Below are positions 24,993 through 32,148 of a stretch of DNA of 32,148 nucleotides, piece by piece; within the stretch, counting starts at the first letter, position 1; each line of letters opens with the position of its first letter. Source of the DNA: Myxococcales bacterium (GTDB taxonomy: Bacteria > Myxococcota_A > UBA9042); contig PBTG01000170.1 in NCBI GenBank assembly GCA_002726535.1, positions 1-32,148 on the forward strand, written 5' to 3'. The position numbers and the translations under genes were made by a program. The notes under the pieces were generated by a model, which was given only the letters and a program-made list of their open reading frames with translations, searched no databases and was not told the DNA's origin.

Positions 24993-26735
24993 CTAGAAGG
25001 TGTCGTTGCAGACCTTCTTGTTCTTGATGTCGAACACGGCGTTGAGCGTCTGCAAGAACTTCACTGGATCAGATGCATCGGCGCCAAGCAAGCTACCGTT
25101 TCCTGCGATCGAGATGCTCATAGAGCCGCTCAAGTTACTGGCTCCACTGATGTCGACCACGCTCAGCTTGACGCCAAAGGGTTTGCCATCAGGTGAACGC
25201 AGCACGTTGTGTTGCGGATTCGCAGCGCATGTCTTGATGTTTGGCATCGGATCTTTGATGCAGTTCTTTTTGCAGTGCGCTGCCTCGCCGAGCTGAGCTG
25301 AAGGCAAGCATGGCGCCATATCTTCGCTGCAGTAGTACCCTGTGATGGTGAGTTTCGGCAGGCATTGGCCGCCTTTACACACTGTGGGGTTCTCCACCGT
25401 CCCGCCGACGCAATCGGCGTCGGTCTGACAGCACAAGCCGTGACCGAGGCGCTTGGCTTGCACCCATGGTGCGAAGAACTTCGTGCTGTTGCTCTCGCCG
25501 CCGTCGGTGAACAATACGACGACGGTCTCGCGACAAGTGCGAGCCTCATCTTTGCACTGCCCTTCGACGTCGGTGGGGTTGGCCTTTTTGCAGCTGTAGT
25601 TGACGTTGTCGCAATCGGTGGTTGTTTTGCACTTCTTGCCGTCGATCACGACCTTATTCTTGAGGTACTCACCAACGTAAAATAGCGTCTTGCCAATGGG
25701 CGTACCGCCGGTTTGACGCAACTCTGGATCGACGTGCTTCCAGCACTGTCCGGAGCAGCACCAGCCGTCACAGCCGGCGACAGGCTTACAGAGACTGCTG
25801 CTGTTGGAGCAGGCTCCACCCACTGCCTGAATCGCTTCAGTCCCGTTCATCCATTTCATCATGTCGGTCTTGGTCTTCGCCATGCCGTTTGAGGGGAAGG
25901 GCACACAGAGCGTCTCTTTGAGCGAGAGCCAGTACCAGCTTGATGAATCGTTGACGAATTGCTGATCTTTCGGCCCCGGGCTCGTCTCGCCGCTCAAGCT
26001 CGAGAGACCGCCGTAAAATCCTGACATACACGTAGCTGACGTCTTTTTGTACAGTCGCTGTGGAAAGCGAAACATCGCCATCCGCGTGACTTTGTCATCA
26101 ATCTTGGCCAAAGCGCTCGAGAAGACCTGTTTAGACACATCCATTCGTGTGCACTTTTTTGTCGGGTCACAGCTCGGCCAGACCTGTCCTGAGGCTTTGC
26201 AGCCTGAAACGGTCGCATTCATCGACCCTGAGGTGTCGAATACGATCATCAAGTTGTTGCTGACGGGCTTACACTGCCCTTCGCTACACGTCGTACCCGG
26301 AAAGCAGTTTGTCTCAATGTAGCCATCTTCAAAGACGCCACAGGTCGCAAGCTTCGAGCCTGCACATTTGGTCTCGCCCGCAGTGCAGACCTTTTTCGGT
26401 GTGGTATCGACTGAGGTTGTGTCTGCAGCCCCGCCCGCATCTGGATCCGTGCTGTCAGCCTCGGCGCTGTCGGCCTCCGTCGCGTCGGACGCGACTGCGC
26501 TGTCGCCCACCATCGAGTCAGCTGCACCACCCGCGTCGACGGCGACATCCTGCCCACTAGCACTATCGGTCGCGCTGGCGCTGTCTTGAGATGACGTCGT
26601 ATCTTCAGCGGCGTCGACAGCGGCAGCGGAGTCGCTACCCCCGTTGCTCGAAGCGCCAGAATCATCGGTGGAAGAACACCCGACCATGATCGCAAGAACA
26701 AACGCAATGTAACCCGTCGATTTGAACTGTCGCAT
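24993..26735 (-). CDS. VWA-domain lipoprotein with long acidic linker
   Basis: The protein has 580 residues. ATG 26735 is chosen because AAGGAG lies 7 bases upstream; a 12-residue longer frame lacks this. The lipobox is MVGC (lipid Cys20), with Ser next. Residues 21-113 are almost only Ala, Asp, Ser, Thr, Gly and Glu. A small Cys-rich knot (117-156) precedes a von Willebrand A domain that starts with LMIVFDTSGSM, where the MIDAS motif DTSGS is at 167-171. Later come GGTPIGKTLF (likely MIDAS Thr) and VVVLFTDGGES. Cys-rich loops (CDGWCCSGQC, CCQTDADC and others) interrupt the fold, so disulfides in the periplasm or at the surface are likely. Metal-dependent protein binding is inferred. It is last in the - strand gene series. 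Confidence 0.88.
   Translation of the reverse strand: MRQFKSTGYIAFVLAIMVGCSSTDDSGASSNGGSDSAAAVDAAEDTTSSQDSASATDSASGQDVAVDAGGAADSMVGDSAVASDATEADSAEADSTDPDAGGAADTTSVDTTPKKVCTAGETKCAGSKLATCGVFEDGYIETNCFPGTTCSEGQCKPVSNNLMIVFDTSGSMNATVSGCKASGQVWPSCDPTKKCTRMDVSKQVFSSALAKIDDKVTRMAMFRFPQRLYKKTSATCMSGFYGGLSSLSGETSPGPKDQQFVNDSSSWYWLSLKETLCVPFPSNGMAKTKTDMMKWMNGTEAIQAVGGACSNSSSLCKPVAGCDGWCCSGQCWKHVDPELRQTGGTPIGKTLFYVGEYLKNKVVIDGKKCKTTTDCDNVNYSCKKANPTDVEGQCKDEARTCRETVVVLFTDGGESNSTKFFAPWVQAKRLGHGLCCQTDADCVGGTVENPTVCKGGQCLPKLTITGYYCSEDMAPCLPSAQLGEAAHCKKNCIKDPMPNIKTCAANPQHNVLRSPDGKPFGVKLSVVDISGASNLSGSMSISIAGNGSLLGADASDPVKFLQTLNAVFDIKNKKVCNDTF
24995..25025 (+). terminator. Hairpin with T-rich tail after the ROK gene
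   Basis: The arms AGAAGGT and ACCTTCT (7 bp) flank a 10-base loop, and TGTTCTT follows on the + strand. It starts 14 bases after the ROK stop and uses the last codons of the opposing VWA gene. Of the three convergent junctions this one most resembles an intrinsic terminator in the + direction. Confidence 0.45.
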
Positions 26736-26792
26736 CCAACAACTCCTTGAGTGCGCGGTGTACGTCCACACCTCAGACGATACTAGGCTAAC

Positions 26793-26818
26793 CGATCTCG
26801 CTCCGAGAGGCGAGATCG
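26793..26818 (-). terminator. Perfect 9-bp hairpin upstream of the VWA gene
   Basis: The arms CGATCTCGC and GCGAGATCG flank an 8-base loop in the 99-base gap between two - strand lipoprotein genes, 17 bases after the upstream gene's stop. No T tract follows on either strand. It may be a 3' end, a processing site or an operator-like palindrome for the VWA gene. Confidence 0.45.
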
Positions 26819-26834
26819 CAAATCAAGGCCTACA

Positions 26835-28667
26835 CTATTTTTGCCTCATCTCCGTTGAGATCAACTCGATAAGCGAGATCGGCACGTCCAATTTGCAGGA
26901 AAATGAACGACTTCGATAACCACAACCGGCTCCAAGAGCACGATCGGTCGGTAACGAGATTGGTTTGGGCAATAAACTCTGCATGTTGCGGAGCAGTGCG
27001 CCAACGTTGGCGTACATGAACATGGTCGGGCTTGAAGGAGCTCGCGCCAAGGTAGCCTTAAAGACCGGCGCACTAGCGAGTCCACCTGGCTTGCCGGCAG
27101 CGATTCGTCGGCCCTGCTCGAGGGCGCTCGCACCGAGGGCGACCACGACACGCTTGGCTCCGGCACAACAGACCGCTGAGGTCTTCGAACCCATAGCCTG
27201 AACCAGTCCCTTCGCAAAGTCGTCTTGAGGCAATTTCTTGGCATCAAACTCAAAGTCGATCACGTCGCAGGACACGCCATCGCTCGTATTGTGATTGAGC
27301 CGCACGGTGACCCCGTCTTTTTTCATCTCTGCCCCATAAAGGTCTAGCAGTGCTTGTATCTGCTGTTTTTTCAAGGCCGCGATGGCTTTGTTTTCCTCGG
27401 CAGATGCCTTCTTTGGATCCACATCGGCGAGCCCAACCAACACGTGGCTAGCAAGGCGATACAGTGCGCTCACAAAAGCTTTCGGATCGCGACTGCCAAC
27501 CGCAGAGGCGAAGCCCAGTCCACTCTTGCCATCTGGGTACAGCGTCGCCAGCACTGAGCCGTCCTGCAGTGAGGTCAACGTCTTCATGTCTTTCTCTAAG
27601 GTGGGTCGATGCGCAGCATCGATCTCCAACTCTGCCAAGAAGGCCTCGAACCCGAGTTTGAACTGGGTGTCATCAGCCTCAGCCTTTTGAGATGACAAGA
27701 CCGTCATCAGGCTATTGCCCGGCAAAATACCCGCCATTGAAGAAGCGTCATGTCCCCGTCCACGATTGAACTGTTTGGCCAATGCCGTACCCGGCTTGGG
27801 TGTCACCCGCGAGCCGAAGGTCACAAAGTCTCGAGAGGCATCTACAGTGACTTCAACTCGATCGAGTTCAGTCAACCATCTTTTGATGCTCTGACCATCG
27901 ACGCCTTTGTCCTTGCCGACTTGCTTTTCGAATTGCGCCATGAACATCGACAAGAGCAATTGTTGGGTCTTCGCCAGCTCACTCATGGCGACACCCAAGT
28001 ACACCAATGAAGGTGGCTTGAAAGAGGCCAGCCGCTTCGCGAACCCTTGGATCTTGCCAAATCGCGCGGGCCGATCACTGACCACGAGATAGCCGGGTAC
28101 CACATCGAAATAAACCGTCCTGACGCCGATCGCTAACGAAGCTGCGTGGCCTTTGGCTTCTGCCCCTCGTTTGGCAGCGCTAAATGCAGCCAAGGCTTTT
28201 TGGGCGTCATTGGTTGGCAGCATCACCACGAGGCCAGCCATAATTTCCCCTGGTACGTCATCCTGAAGTGCCAAGTGAATCGGGCGATTTTGGTCTAGCC
28301 AAGCGTAGCCTTTGACACCGTTGGCGGCGGTCAAGCGCGTCAAATCCTCGAGCGCTCCGGTGCGCAGCGAAGCGCCTGGAGGCTTCATCTTGAGTTGTCC
28401 AGCTACGGTATCGACAGCGTCAAACAAGCTGCCAAACGACCGAATGCTCACCCAAGCGACAACGTTTTTATCCAGTGCAAGCGCAACATCTTGCGGAACC
28501 GGTGCCTTGACGGCGGCCTTCGGAGCCCCCTGTTTAGCAGCCCCCTTGGTCGAGTTCGCCGCGGCGCTTGGAGTCGCCTTGGCCGTTGTTTTCGGTGTTG
28601 GTTTTTTTGAGCAGGCGATCATAGCTATGCAGGCCATCATCACGATGAGCCGAGAGCTGGTTGTCAT
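26835..28667 (-). CDS. Lipoprotein with basic linker, unknown function
   Basis: The protein has 610 residues. GGAGA lies about 7 bases before ATG. The lipobox is MIAC (lipid Cys19), followed by Ser-Lys. Residues 20-58 are a Lys/Ala/Pro/Thr linker, basic where the other lipoproteins here are acidic. The rest is one large alpha/beta body with repeated patterns such as VVAWVSIRSFGSLFDAVD, YLVVSDRPA, SLVYLGVAMSEL and MFMYANVGALL. This alternation is like DUF3352-type periplasmic proteins, but that likeness is weak and I do not assign it. No catalytic motif is visible. It lies between the 483-residue helical protein and the VWA lipoprotein, all on one strand, with short hairpins in both gaps. Confidence 0.82.
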   Translation of the reverse strand: MTTSSRLIVMMACIAMIACSKKPTPKTTAKATPSAAANSTKGAAKQGAPKAAVKAPVPQDVALALDKNVVAWVSIRSFGSLFDAVDTVAGQLKMKPPGASLRTGALEDLTRLTAANGVKGYAWLDQNRPIHLALQDDVPGEIMAGLVVMLPTNDAQKALAAFSAAKRGAEAKGHAASLAIGVRTVYFDVVPGYLVVSDRPARFGKIQGFAKRLASFKPPSLVYLGVAMSELAKTQQLLLSMFMAQFEKQVGKDKGVDGQSIKRWLTELDRVEVTVDASRDFVTFGSRVTPKPGTALAKQFNRGRGHDASSMAGILPGNSLMTVLSSQKAEADDTQFKLGFEAFLAELEIDAAHRPTLEKDMKTLTSLQDGSVLATLYPDGKSGLGFASAVGSRDPKAFVSALYRLASHVLVGLADVDPKKASAEENKAIAALKKQQIQALLDLYGAEMKKDGVTVRLNHNTSDGVSCDVIDFEFDAKKLPQDDFAKGLVQAMGSKTSAVCCAGAKRVVVALGASALEQGRRIAAGKPGGLASAPVFKATLARAPSSPTMFMYANVGALLRNMQSLLPKPISLPTDRALGAGCGYRSRSFSCKLDVPISLIELISTEMRQK

Positions 28668-28692
28668 GTCAATTCTCCATTCGAAAGTACAT

Positions 28693-28713
28693 GTCTCATT
28701 CCGAAAATAAGAC
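28693..28713 (-). terminator. Short hairpin after the 483-residue protein gene
   Basis: On the - strand the arms GTCTTATT and AATGAGAC (8 bp, one G-T pair) flank the loop TTCGG, 11 bases after the stop and 25 bases before the next start. There is no T tract. A weak terminator or processing site is possible. Confidence 0.35.
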
Positions 28714-28724
28714 GAGGTGTAGAT

Positions 28725-30176
28725 TTACCGCACCAGCCAGGGAAGACAAGGTGTCCCAGCCACGGATTTTGCACCTTCGATCTGATCGACCAGGCCATGA
28801 GTGAGTTGGTATACGGGGCGTTGACTCATGAGATGGACGAACAAGCGAATCGCAGCACAAGGTAAAATCTCCCGATGGGCCAAATTGCCGCAACCACTGA
28901 AGGCCTCCAATGCGGCCGATAGACAACTCAACAGGTGACCTTGCTCATGAGCAGTCGCGGCCCGGTCCTCCAACACGGCACTGATCAGTCCGGCACACAA
29001 GGGCTGCTCTGGCAGTACCATCAGTAAGTACCCACGCAGCGCCGCCATGGCGCGCGGTGCATCGGCCGCGAGCATGGCGCCGGTGACTTGAGCGATCTGT
29101 GGTCCATGGTCCCAGTTGCGATCGGCTGTCTGAGGCTCGGGCAACGGCTCCACTTGAGCCGTCTCAAGCGCTGAAGAGGCTCCCAACATCACCACGACAT
29201 GCCCGAGAAGACTCAGCCAAAGAGGTTGCTCACGGAGCAGCAAGAGCTTGCGAGTGGCTACTGCCACCTGGAGCAACCAGCCCATATCGAGCCAGCCCTC
29301 AGGCGTACGAACGCTCCGAGCGTGACTCGGATCGAAATGCAACAGACGTTGGGCGGCACCGATCGACAAAGAGTCTGCGATCAAAGAGCGTGGCACACCA
29401 AAGGCAACCGCCTTGGTCAACGCTTTGATCTGAATCGTCGGATTGGCGCCGATCAAATGCGGCCGAAAGCGTGCCTCTTGGAACGCCGATGCTTTGGCGG
29501 GATCCTGCCGTGCCCAAAGATCAGCCGCGACTTCACTGAGCCCCGCTACGAGCTCGCGAGCTTCCTCGGGTAAAGGACTCTGACGGCAAGCAAGAGCTTG
29601 GGCTGCCCCACCTAAAATCACTCTCGCTTGTTTCGGCTTAGCCACTCTCGCGACTTCGATCGCTGCGACGACGATGGGAGCCAAATGTGCCGTAGTGCCC
29701 GCATTGGCGTACAAGGCATCGATCAACTCATCTTCGAGTTCTTGTAACGTCCTGCCTTCAAGGGCTTTTTCGATCCAGCCCGCGACACCCGCGAGACTTT
29801 GTGACTGGACGCTCGAGCTCAACGAATCATCTGGTTGAGCCGAAGCGATATCGGCAGCGGCCGGAGTTCGCAACTGGGCGGCTACAGTGTCCATAGCCCG
29901 AGCAAGCGGCAAGGCGGCCCGTGGCCCTTCATGATCAACAAGCGCTCCTAACGCAGCGGCGACAGCGCAGATCGCGCTGTTATACGGACCGTGCTGAGCG
30001 AGAACGAAGGCGCATGTCGCCATGGCGGGCTCAGCGTGATGCGCGGCTTGAACCGAAGCCTGAGCAATCAGGCTAGGATGACCTGAAGCGAGCGCTGCCT
30101 CGATGCTTACGCTCTGCTCTGGCAGTACACGCGGTGCGCCCAAAAGATCTGACCAATACCCGCTCTCAACCGTCAT
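28725..30176 (-). CDS. Helical protein of unknown function coupled to the response regulator
   Basis: The protein has 483 residues and is not recognised. The ATG overlaps the stop of the response-regulator gene (ATGA), so translation is probably coupled. There is no signal peptide. The sequence is rich in Ala and Leu in amphipathic stretches, such as AALGALVDHEGPRAALPLAR and WLDMGWLLQVAVATRKLLLL, which suggests an all-helical, perhaps HEAT-like fold. A Ser/Gln/Asp-rich linker sits near residues 112-127. Several His and Cys residues occur (HAEPAMATC, GHVVVMLG, CGNLAHREILPC) but form no metal motif I know. Its location suggests a role with, or under control of, the sigma-54 activator. The function is open. 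Confidence 0.72.
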   Translation of the reverse strand: MTVESGYWSDLLGAPRVLPEQSVSIEAALASGHPSLIAQASVQAAHHAEPAMATCAFVLAQHGPYNSAICAVAAALGALVDHEGPRAALPLARAMDTVAAQLRTPAAADIASAQPDDSLSSSVQSQSLAGVAGWIEKALEGRTLQELEDELIDALYANAGTTAHLAPIVVAAIEVARVAKPKQARVILGGAAQALACRQSPLPEEARELVAGLSEVAADLWARQDPAKASAFQEARFRPHLIGANPTIQIKALTKAVAFGVPRSLIADSLSIGAAQRLLHFDPSHARSVRTPEGWLDMGWLLQVAVATRKLLLLREQPLWLSLLGHVVVMLGASSALETAQVEPLPEPQTADRNWDHGPQIAQVTGAMLAADAPRAMAALRGYLLMVLPEQPLCAGLISAVLEDRAATAHEQGHLLSCLSAALEAFSGCGNLAHREILPCAAIRLFVHLMSQRPVYQLTHGLVDQIEGAKSVAGTPCLPWLVR

Positions 30177-31564
30177 GAGCTTTGCCCCCCAGTATCATCT
30201 TGGCGATCCAAGCCGTCGAGTTTGCGATAAATCGTTCGGACAGCCACACCCAACAAGTTCGCTGCGCGTCGCTTGTCTCCGCCGGTCATCCTCAAGGTCT
30301 CGATCAAAGCGAGCCGCTCGATTTCCTCTAAAGGGGTACCCACAGGAATGTGCATAATTCGCTGGTCACCTTCCGCACCGGTGATGTTCGCGGGCAAATC
30401 TTCAGAAGTAATCTCGGCCCCACGGGCCAACACGACTGCTCGTTCAATGACATTCTCTAATTCCCGCACATTGCCTGGCCAAGACCAAGCACACAGCGCT
30501 TCCATGGCGTCAACGTCAATGCGTTGGATCTCTTTTTGATTCGACGCGCTAAAGCGCCGCATAAAATGATTCGCGAGACGTGGGATGTCGTCGCCCCGCT
30601 CTCGCAGTGCAGGCAACTCGATCGCGATGACATTGAGTCGATAAAATAAGTCTTGGCGAAAGCGGCCAGCTTGGACTTCCTCTTGTAGATTGCGATTGGT
30701 CGCGGCCACCACTCGGACATCTACTGACTCCGGTCCGCTACCGCCGACCCTTTCAACTTCGCTCTCTTGCAAGACTCGCAGAAGCTTGCCTTGCAAAGGC
30801 AAAGGTAAATCGCCGATTTCATCGAGCAGCAGAGTCCCCGCATGAGCGAGATGAAAGCGACCGTCTCTGCGCGCGACAGCTCCGGTAAACGCGCCTCGCT
30901 CATGTCCGAAAAGTTCACTCTCGAGCAGGTTTTCAGGGATCGCAGCACAGTTTACAGCGATAAAATTGCCCTTCCGCTCGCTAAGGCGATGCAGGGCGCG
31001 AGCAATGACCTCTTTACCAGTGCCACTTTCACCTTGTAGCAGCACCGTGGCGCGAGCCGTAGCGACTCGCTGGACCATGTCCAAAACCTGACGCATCAAT
31101 GGGCTACTTCCAACCAACTGGCCCGAGCGACCGGCGCGTTCGAGCTCCCGTAGCAACCGAGCGTTCTCAACGCGTAGATTGGCCCTCTCACGCGCTCGCT
31201 CGACGGCACGCACGACCTCAGCCCTACGCAGGGGCTTGGTCACGAAATCATAAGCCCCCTCTTTCATGGCAGCCACAGCCGTCTCAACGGTGCCGTACGC
31301 CGTCATCAAGATTACAGCGGTGTGGGAACTGCTGTTGCCAGCGATTCGCAGCAACTCCATGCCGTCGACTCCAGGCATCATCAAGTCGGTCAAAAGAACC
31401 GAGATGTGGCCCTCTCTCATGATGCGTGCTGCCTCAGAGCCACTATCGACTGCGACGACTTCTAAGCCTTCACGATGCAAAATCTTCTCAACGCTACGCA
31501 GATTCGCCACGTCATCATCGACGACCAAAACTCGTAACGACTCTGCCTGTGAAGAGGTTCGCAC
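30173..31564 (-). CDS. NtrC-family sigma-54-dependent response regulator
   Basis: This is a three-domain activator of sigma-54 promoters. The protein has 463 residues from GTG 31564; a TTG at 31576 is possible, and a longer frame from 31774 would overlap the upstream gene and is unlikely. Receiver: DDD at 16-18, phospho-Asp60 in LLTDLMMPG, Thr88 and Lys110, all kept. AAA+ domain: QLVGSSPLM, Walker A GESGTGKE (178-185), the sigma-54 loop GAFTGA (224-229) and LLLDEIGDLPL. C-terminal Fis-type helix-turn-helix: LIETLRMTGGDKRRAANLLG, then VAVRTIYRKLDGL. All parts needed for phosphorylation-dependent activation appear intact. No histidine kinase is in the window, so the partner is unknown. The next gene is coupled by ATGA. 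Confidence 0.95.
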   Translation of the reverse strand: MRTSSQAESLRVLVVDDDVANLRSVEKILHREGLEVVAVDSGSEAARIMREGHISVLLTDLMMPGVDGMELLRIAGNSSSHTAVILMTAYGTVETAVAAMKEGAYDFVTKPLRRAEVVRAVERARERANLRVENARLLRELERAGRSGQLVGSSPLMRQVLDMVQRVATARATVLLQGESGTGKEVIARALHRLSERKGNFIAVNCAAIPENLLESELFGHERGAFTGAVARRDGRFHLAHAGTLLLDEIGDLPLPLQGKLLRVLQESEVERVGGSGPESVDVRVVAATNRNLQEEVQAGRFRQDLFYRLNVIAIELPALRERGDDIPRLANHFMRRFSASNQKEIQRIDVDAMEALCAWSWPGNVRELENVIERAVVLARGAEITSEDLPANITGAEGDQRIMHIPVGTPLEEIERLALIETLRMTGGDKRRAANLLGVAVRTIYRKLDGLDRQDDTGGQSS

Positions 31565-31579
31565 GGTTGAGTCCAATCC

Positions 31580-31601
31580 TCGGAGACCTGTCTTGTCTCG
31601 A
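31580..31601 (-). other. Hairpin overlapping the response-regulator ribosome site
   Basis: On the - strand, TCGAGAC and GTCTCCGA pair over 7 bp with one bulged C around a 7-base loop, directly after the stop of the Arg-rich gene. The right arm runs into CGAGG, the only candidate ribosome site for the GTG at 31564. It could end the upstream message or limit translation of the regulator. It is short, so chance is possible. Confidence 0.35.
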
Positions 31602-32148
31602 TTAGTGTTGCGCGCTGTCACTCGAGGTGCTGCGTAGATCAATGACCGAACGATACGATGGCCGCGCTGCTGGCTGCTCGGTGACAGCTTCGTCCGCGTT
31701 CGTCTCCACTGCGGCAGAGACTTGCTGCTCTGCACCGGTCGAATCCGTAGTCTGCACAGTTGACTCGACATCATCAGAGTGTGCCGCAGCCTGTACGTCG
31801 TCCGAGGATTTTGACTCAGCGCTTGCGTCCTCTTGCGAAGTGTCCGCTGTGAGCTGACCGTTGGCAGGCGCTATCCCCGACTGCTCACGTAACTGCGCTA
31901 GGCGAGCAGCTAGCTGCGGACGAATATCCATCAAATCACTCGATGAATCTTCCCTTGAGCTCTTCTTGTCAGCAGTTGAGGCAAACGAGGGCTCAGCACT
32001 GGCGTCAGCATCACCAGAAGCAGCGCTCCGATCGATGTCTTGCGCTTGCTGTTGGTCGGAATTGCTCTGCTCGAAGGACTCGTTTTGTTCCGATCGACCT
32101 CGACCGCGTCCACCTCTACGGCGACGACGGCGACGACGACGGCGGCCG
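31602..32148 (-). CDS. C-terminal part of an Arg-rich, acidic-tailed protein (5' end outside window)
   Basis: The frame is open from the window's right edge to a TAA at 31602-31604, giving 181 residues without a start codon. The visible part begins with ten consecutive arginines, then GGRGRGRSEQ, an RGG-like tract. The rest is low complexity: Ser, Ala, Glu, Asp and Gln dominate, with one more ordered helix-like piece (DIRPQLAARLAQLREQSG). Arg-rich tails followed by acidic disordered tails occur in RNA-associated proteins such as DEAD-box helicases and RNase E/G. The family here cannot be decided because the folded domain lies outside. The response-regulator gene follows 37 bases later on the same strand. 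Confidence 0.75.
   Translation of the reverse strand, partial: GRRRRRRRRRRGGRGRGRSEQNESFEQSNSDQQQAQDIDRSAASGDADASAEPSFASTADKKSSREDSSSDLMDIRPQLAARLAQLREQSGIAPANGQLTADTSQEDASAESKSSDDVQAAAHSDDVESTVQTTDSTGAEQQVSAAVETNADEAVTEQPAARPSYRSVIDLRSTSSDSAQH

Noticed and set aside
26309-26589. Short + strand frames opposite the VWA linker
   Set aside because: They are the complement of the Ala/Asp/Ser repeat-like linker and owe their openness to its biased composition.
31565-31774. Longer N-terminus for the response regulator
   Set aside because: It would overlap the upstream gene by over 170 bases, and the added residues are Arg/Ser-rich shadow sequence; the receiver domain starts just after GTG 31564.
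1-32148. tRNA, rRNA, CRISPR, insertion sequence or prophage content
   Set aside because: No cloverleaf-like, ribosomal, spaced direct-repeat, transposase or phage-structural signal was seen on reading both strands; a covariance search was not possible here.

Overview
The window looks like chromosomal DNA of a Gram-negative, deltaproteobacteria-type organism (Myxococcota or Bradymonadota-like). This is inferred from style, not from a marker gene. Seven predicted lipoproteins have long low-complexity linkers after the lipobox cysteine, and an IgGFc-binding-type surface lipoprotein, TIG arrays, a sigma-54 activator and ordinary bacterial housekeeping genes are also present. Genes are tightly packed on both strands. 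I see no tRNA, rRNA, CRISPR array, insertion sequence or phage gene.

Region 1 (1-13650, + strand) holds a decayed gene (1-544) whose last stop overlaps the next start as ATGA, then five large lipoprotein genes, at least four of which look like one operon. In order they carry an IgGFc-binding-type domain, six TIG domains plus one WAVG propeller, two propeller-sized WAVG arrays, two more arrays with a MAM-like insertion, and an Ig-like domain with an unrecognised body. None has Asp after the lipid cysteine, so outer-membrane anchoring is likely by the E. coli rule. The WAVG repeats number 7, 14 and 14 by eye, which fits one, two and two seven-bladed propellers. This cluster is the best candidate for an undescribed surface system, perhaps in adhesion or prey and substrate contact.

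Region 2 (13658-21734) is housekeeping. priA and a multi-pass membrane protein lie on the - strand. A divergent + strand cofactor operon follows: nadC (NAD), birA (biotin), coaX (CoA), queE (preQ0/queuosine) and pyk (glycolysis).

Region 3 (21731-24981) has an RNase D-type exonuclease on the - strand and a divergent xseB-tlyA-ROK kinase operon on the + strand.

Region 4 (24993-32148, - strand) reads, in transcription order: the Arg-rich and then acidic C-terminus of a protein that runs off the window, an NtrC-type response regulator, a helical protein of unknown function coupled to it by ATGA, a lipoprotein with a basic linker, and a von Willebrand factor A (VWA) lipoprotein with an acidic linker.

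All three convergent junctions (about 13.65, 21.73 and 24.98 kb) have 11 bp or less between stops or overlap. At each, an inverted repeat starts 11-19 bp past the + strand stop, in the last codons of the opposing gene. This suggests that terminators are embedded in antisense coding sequence.
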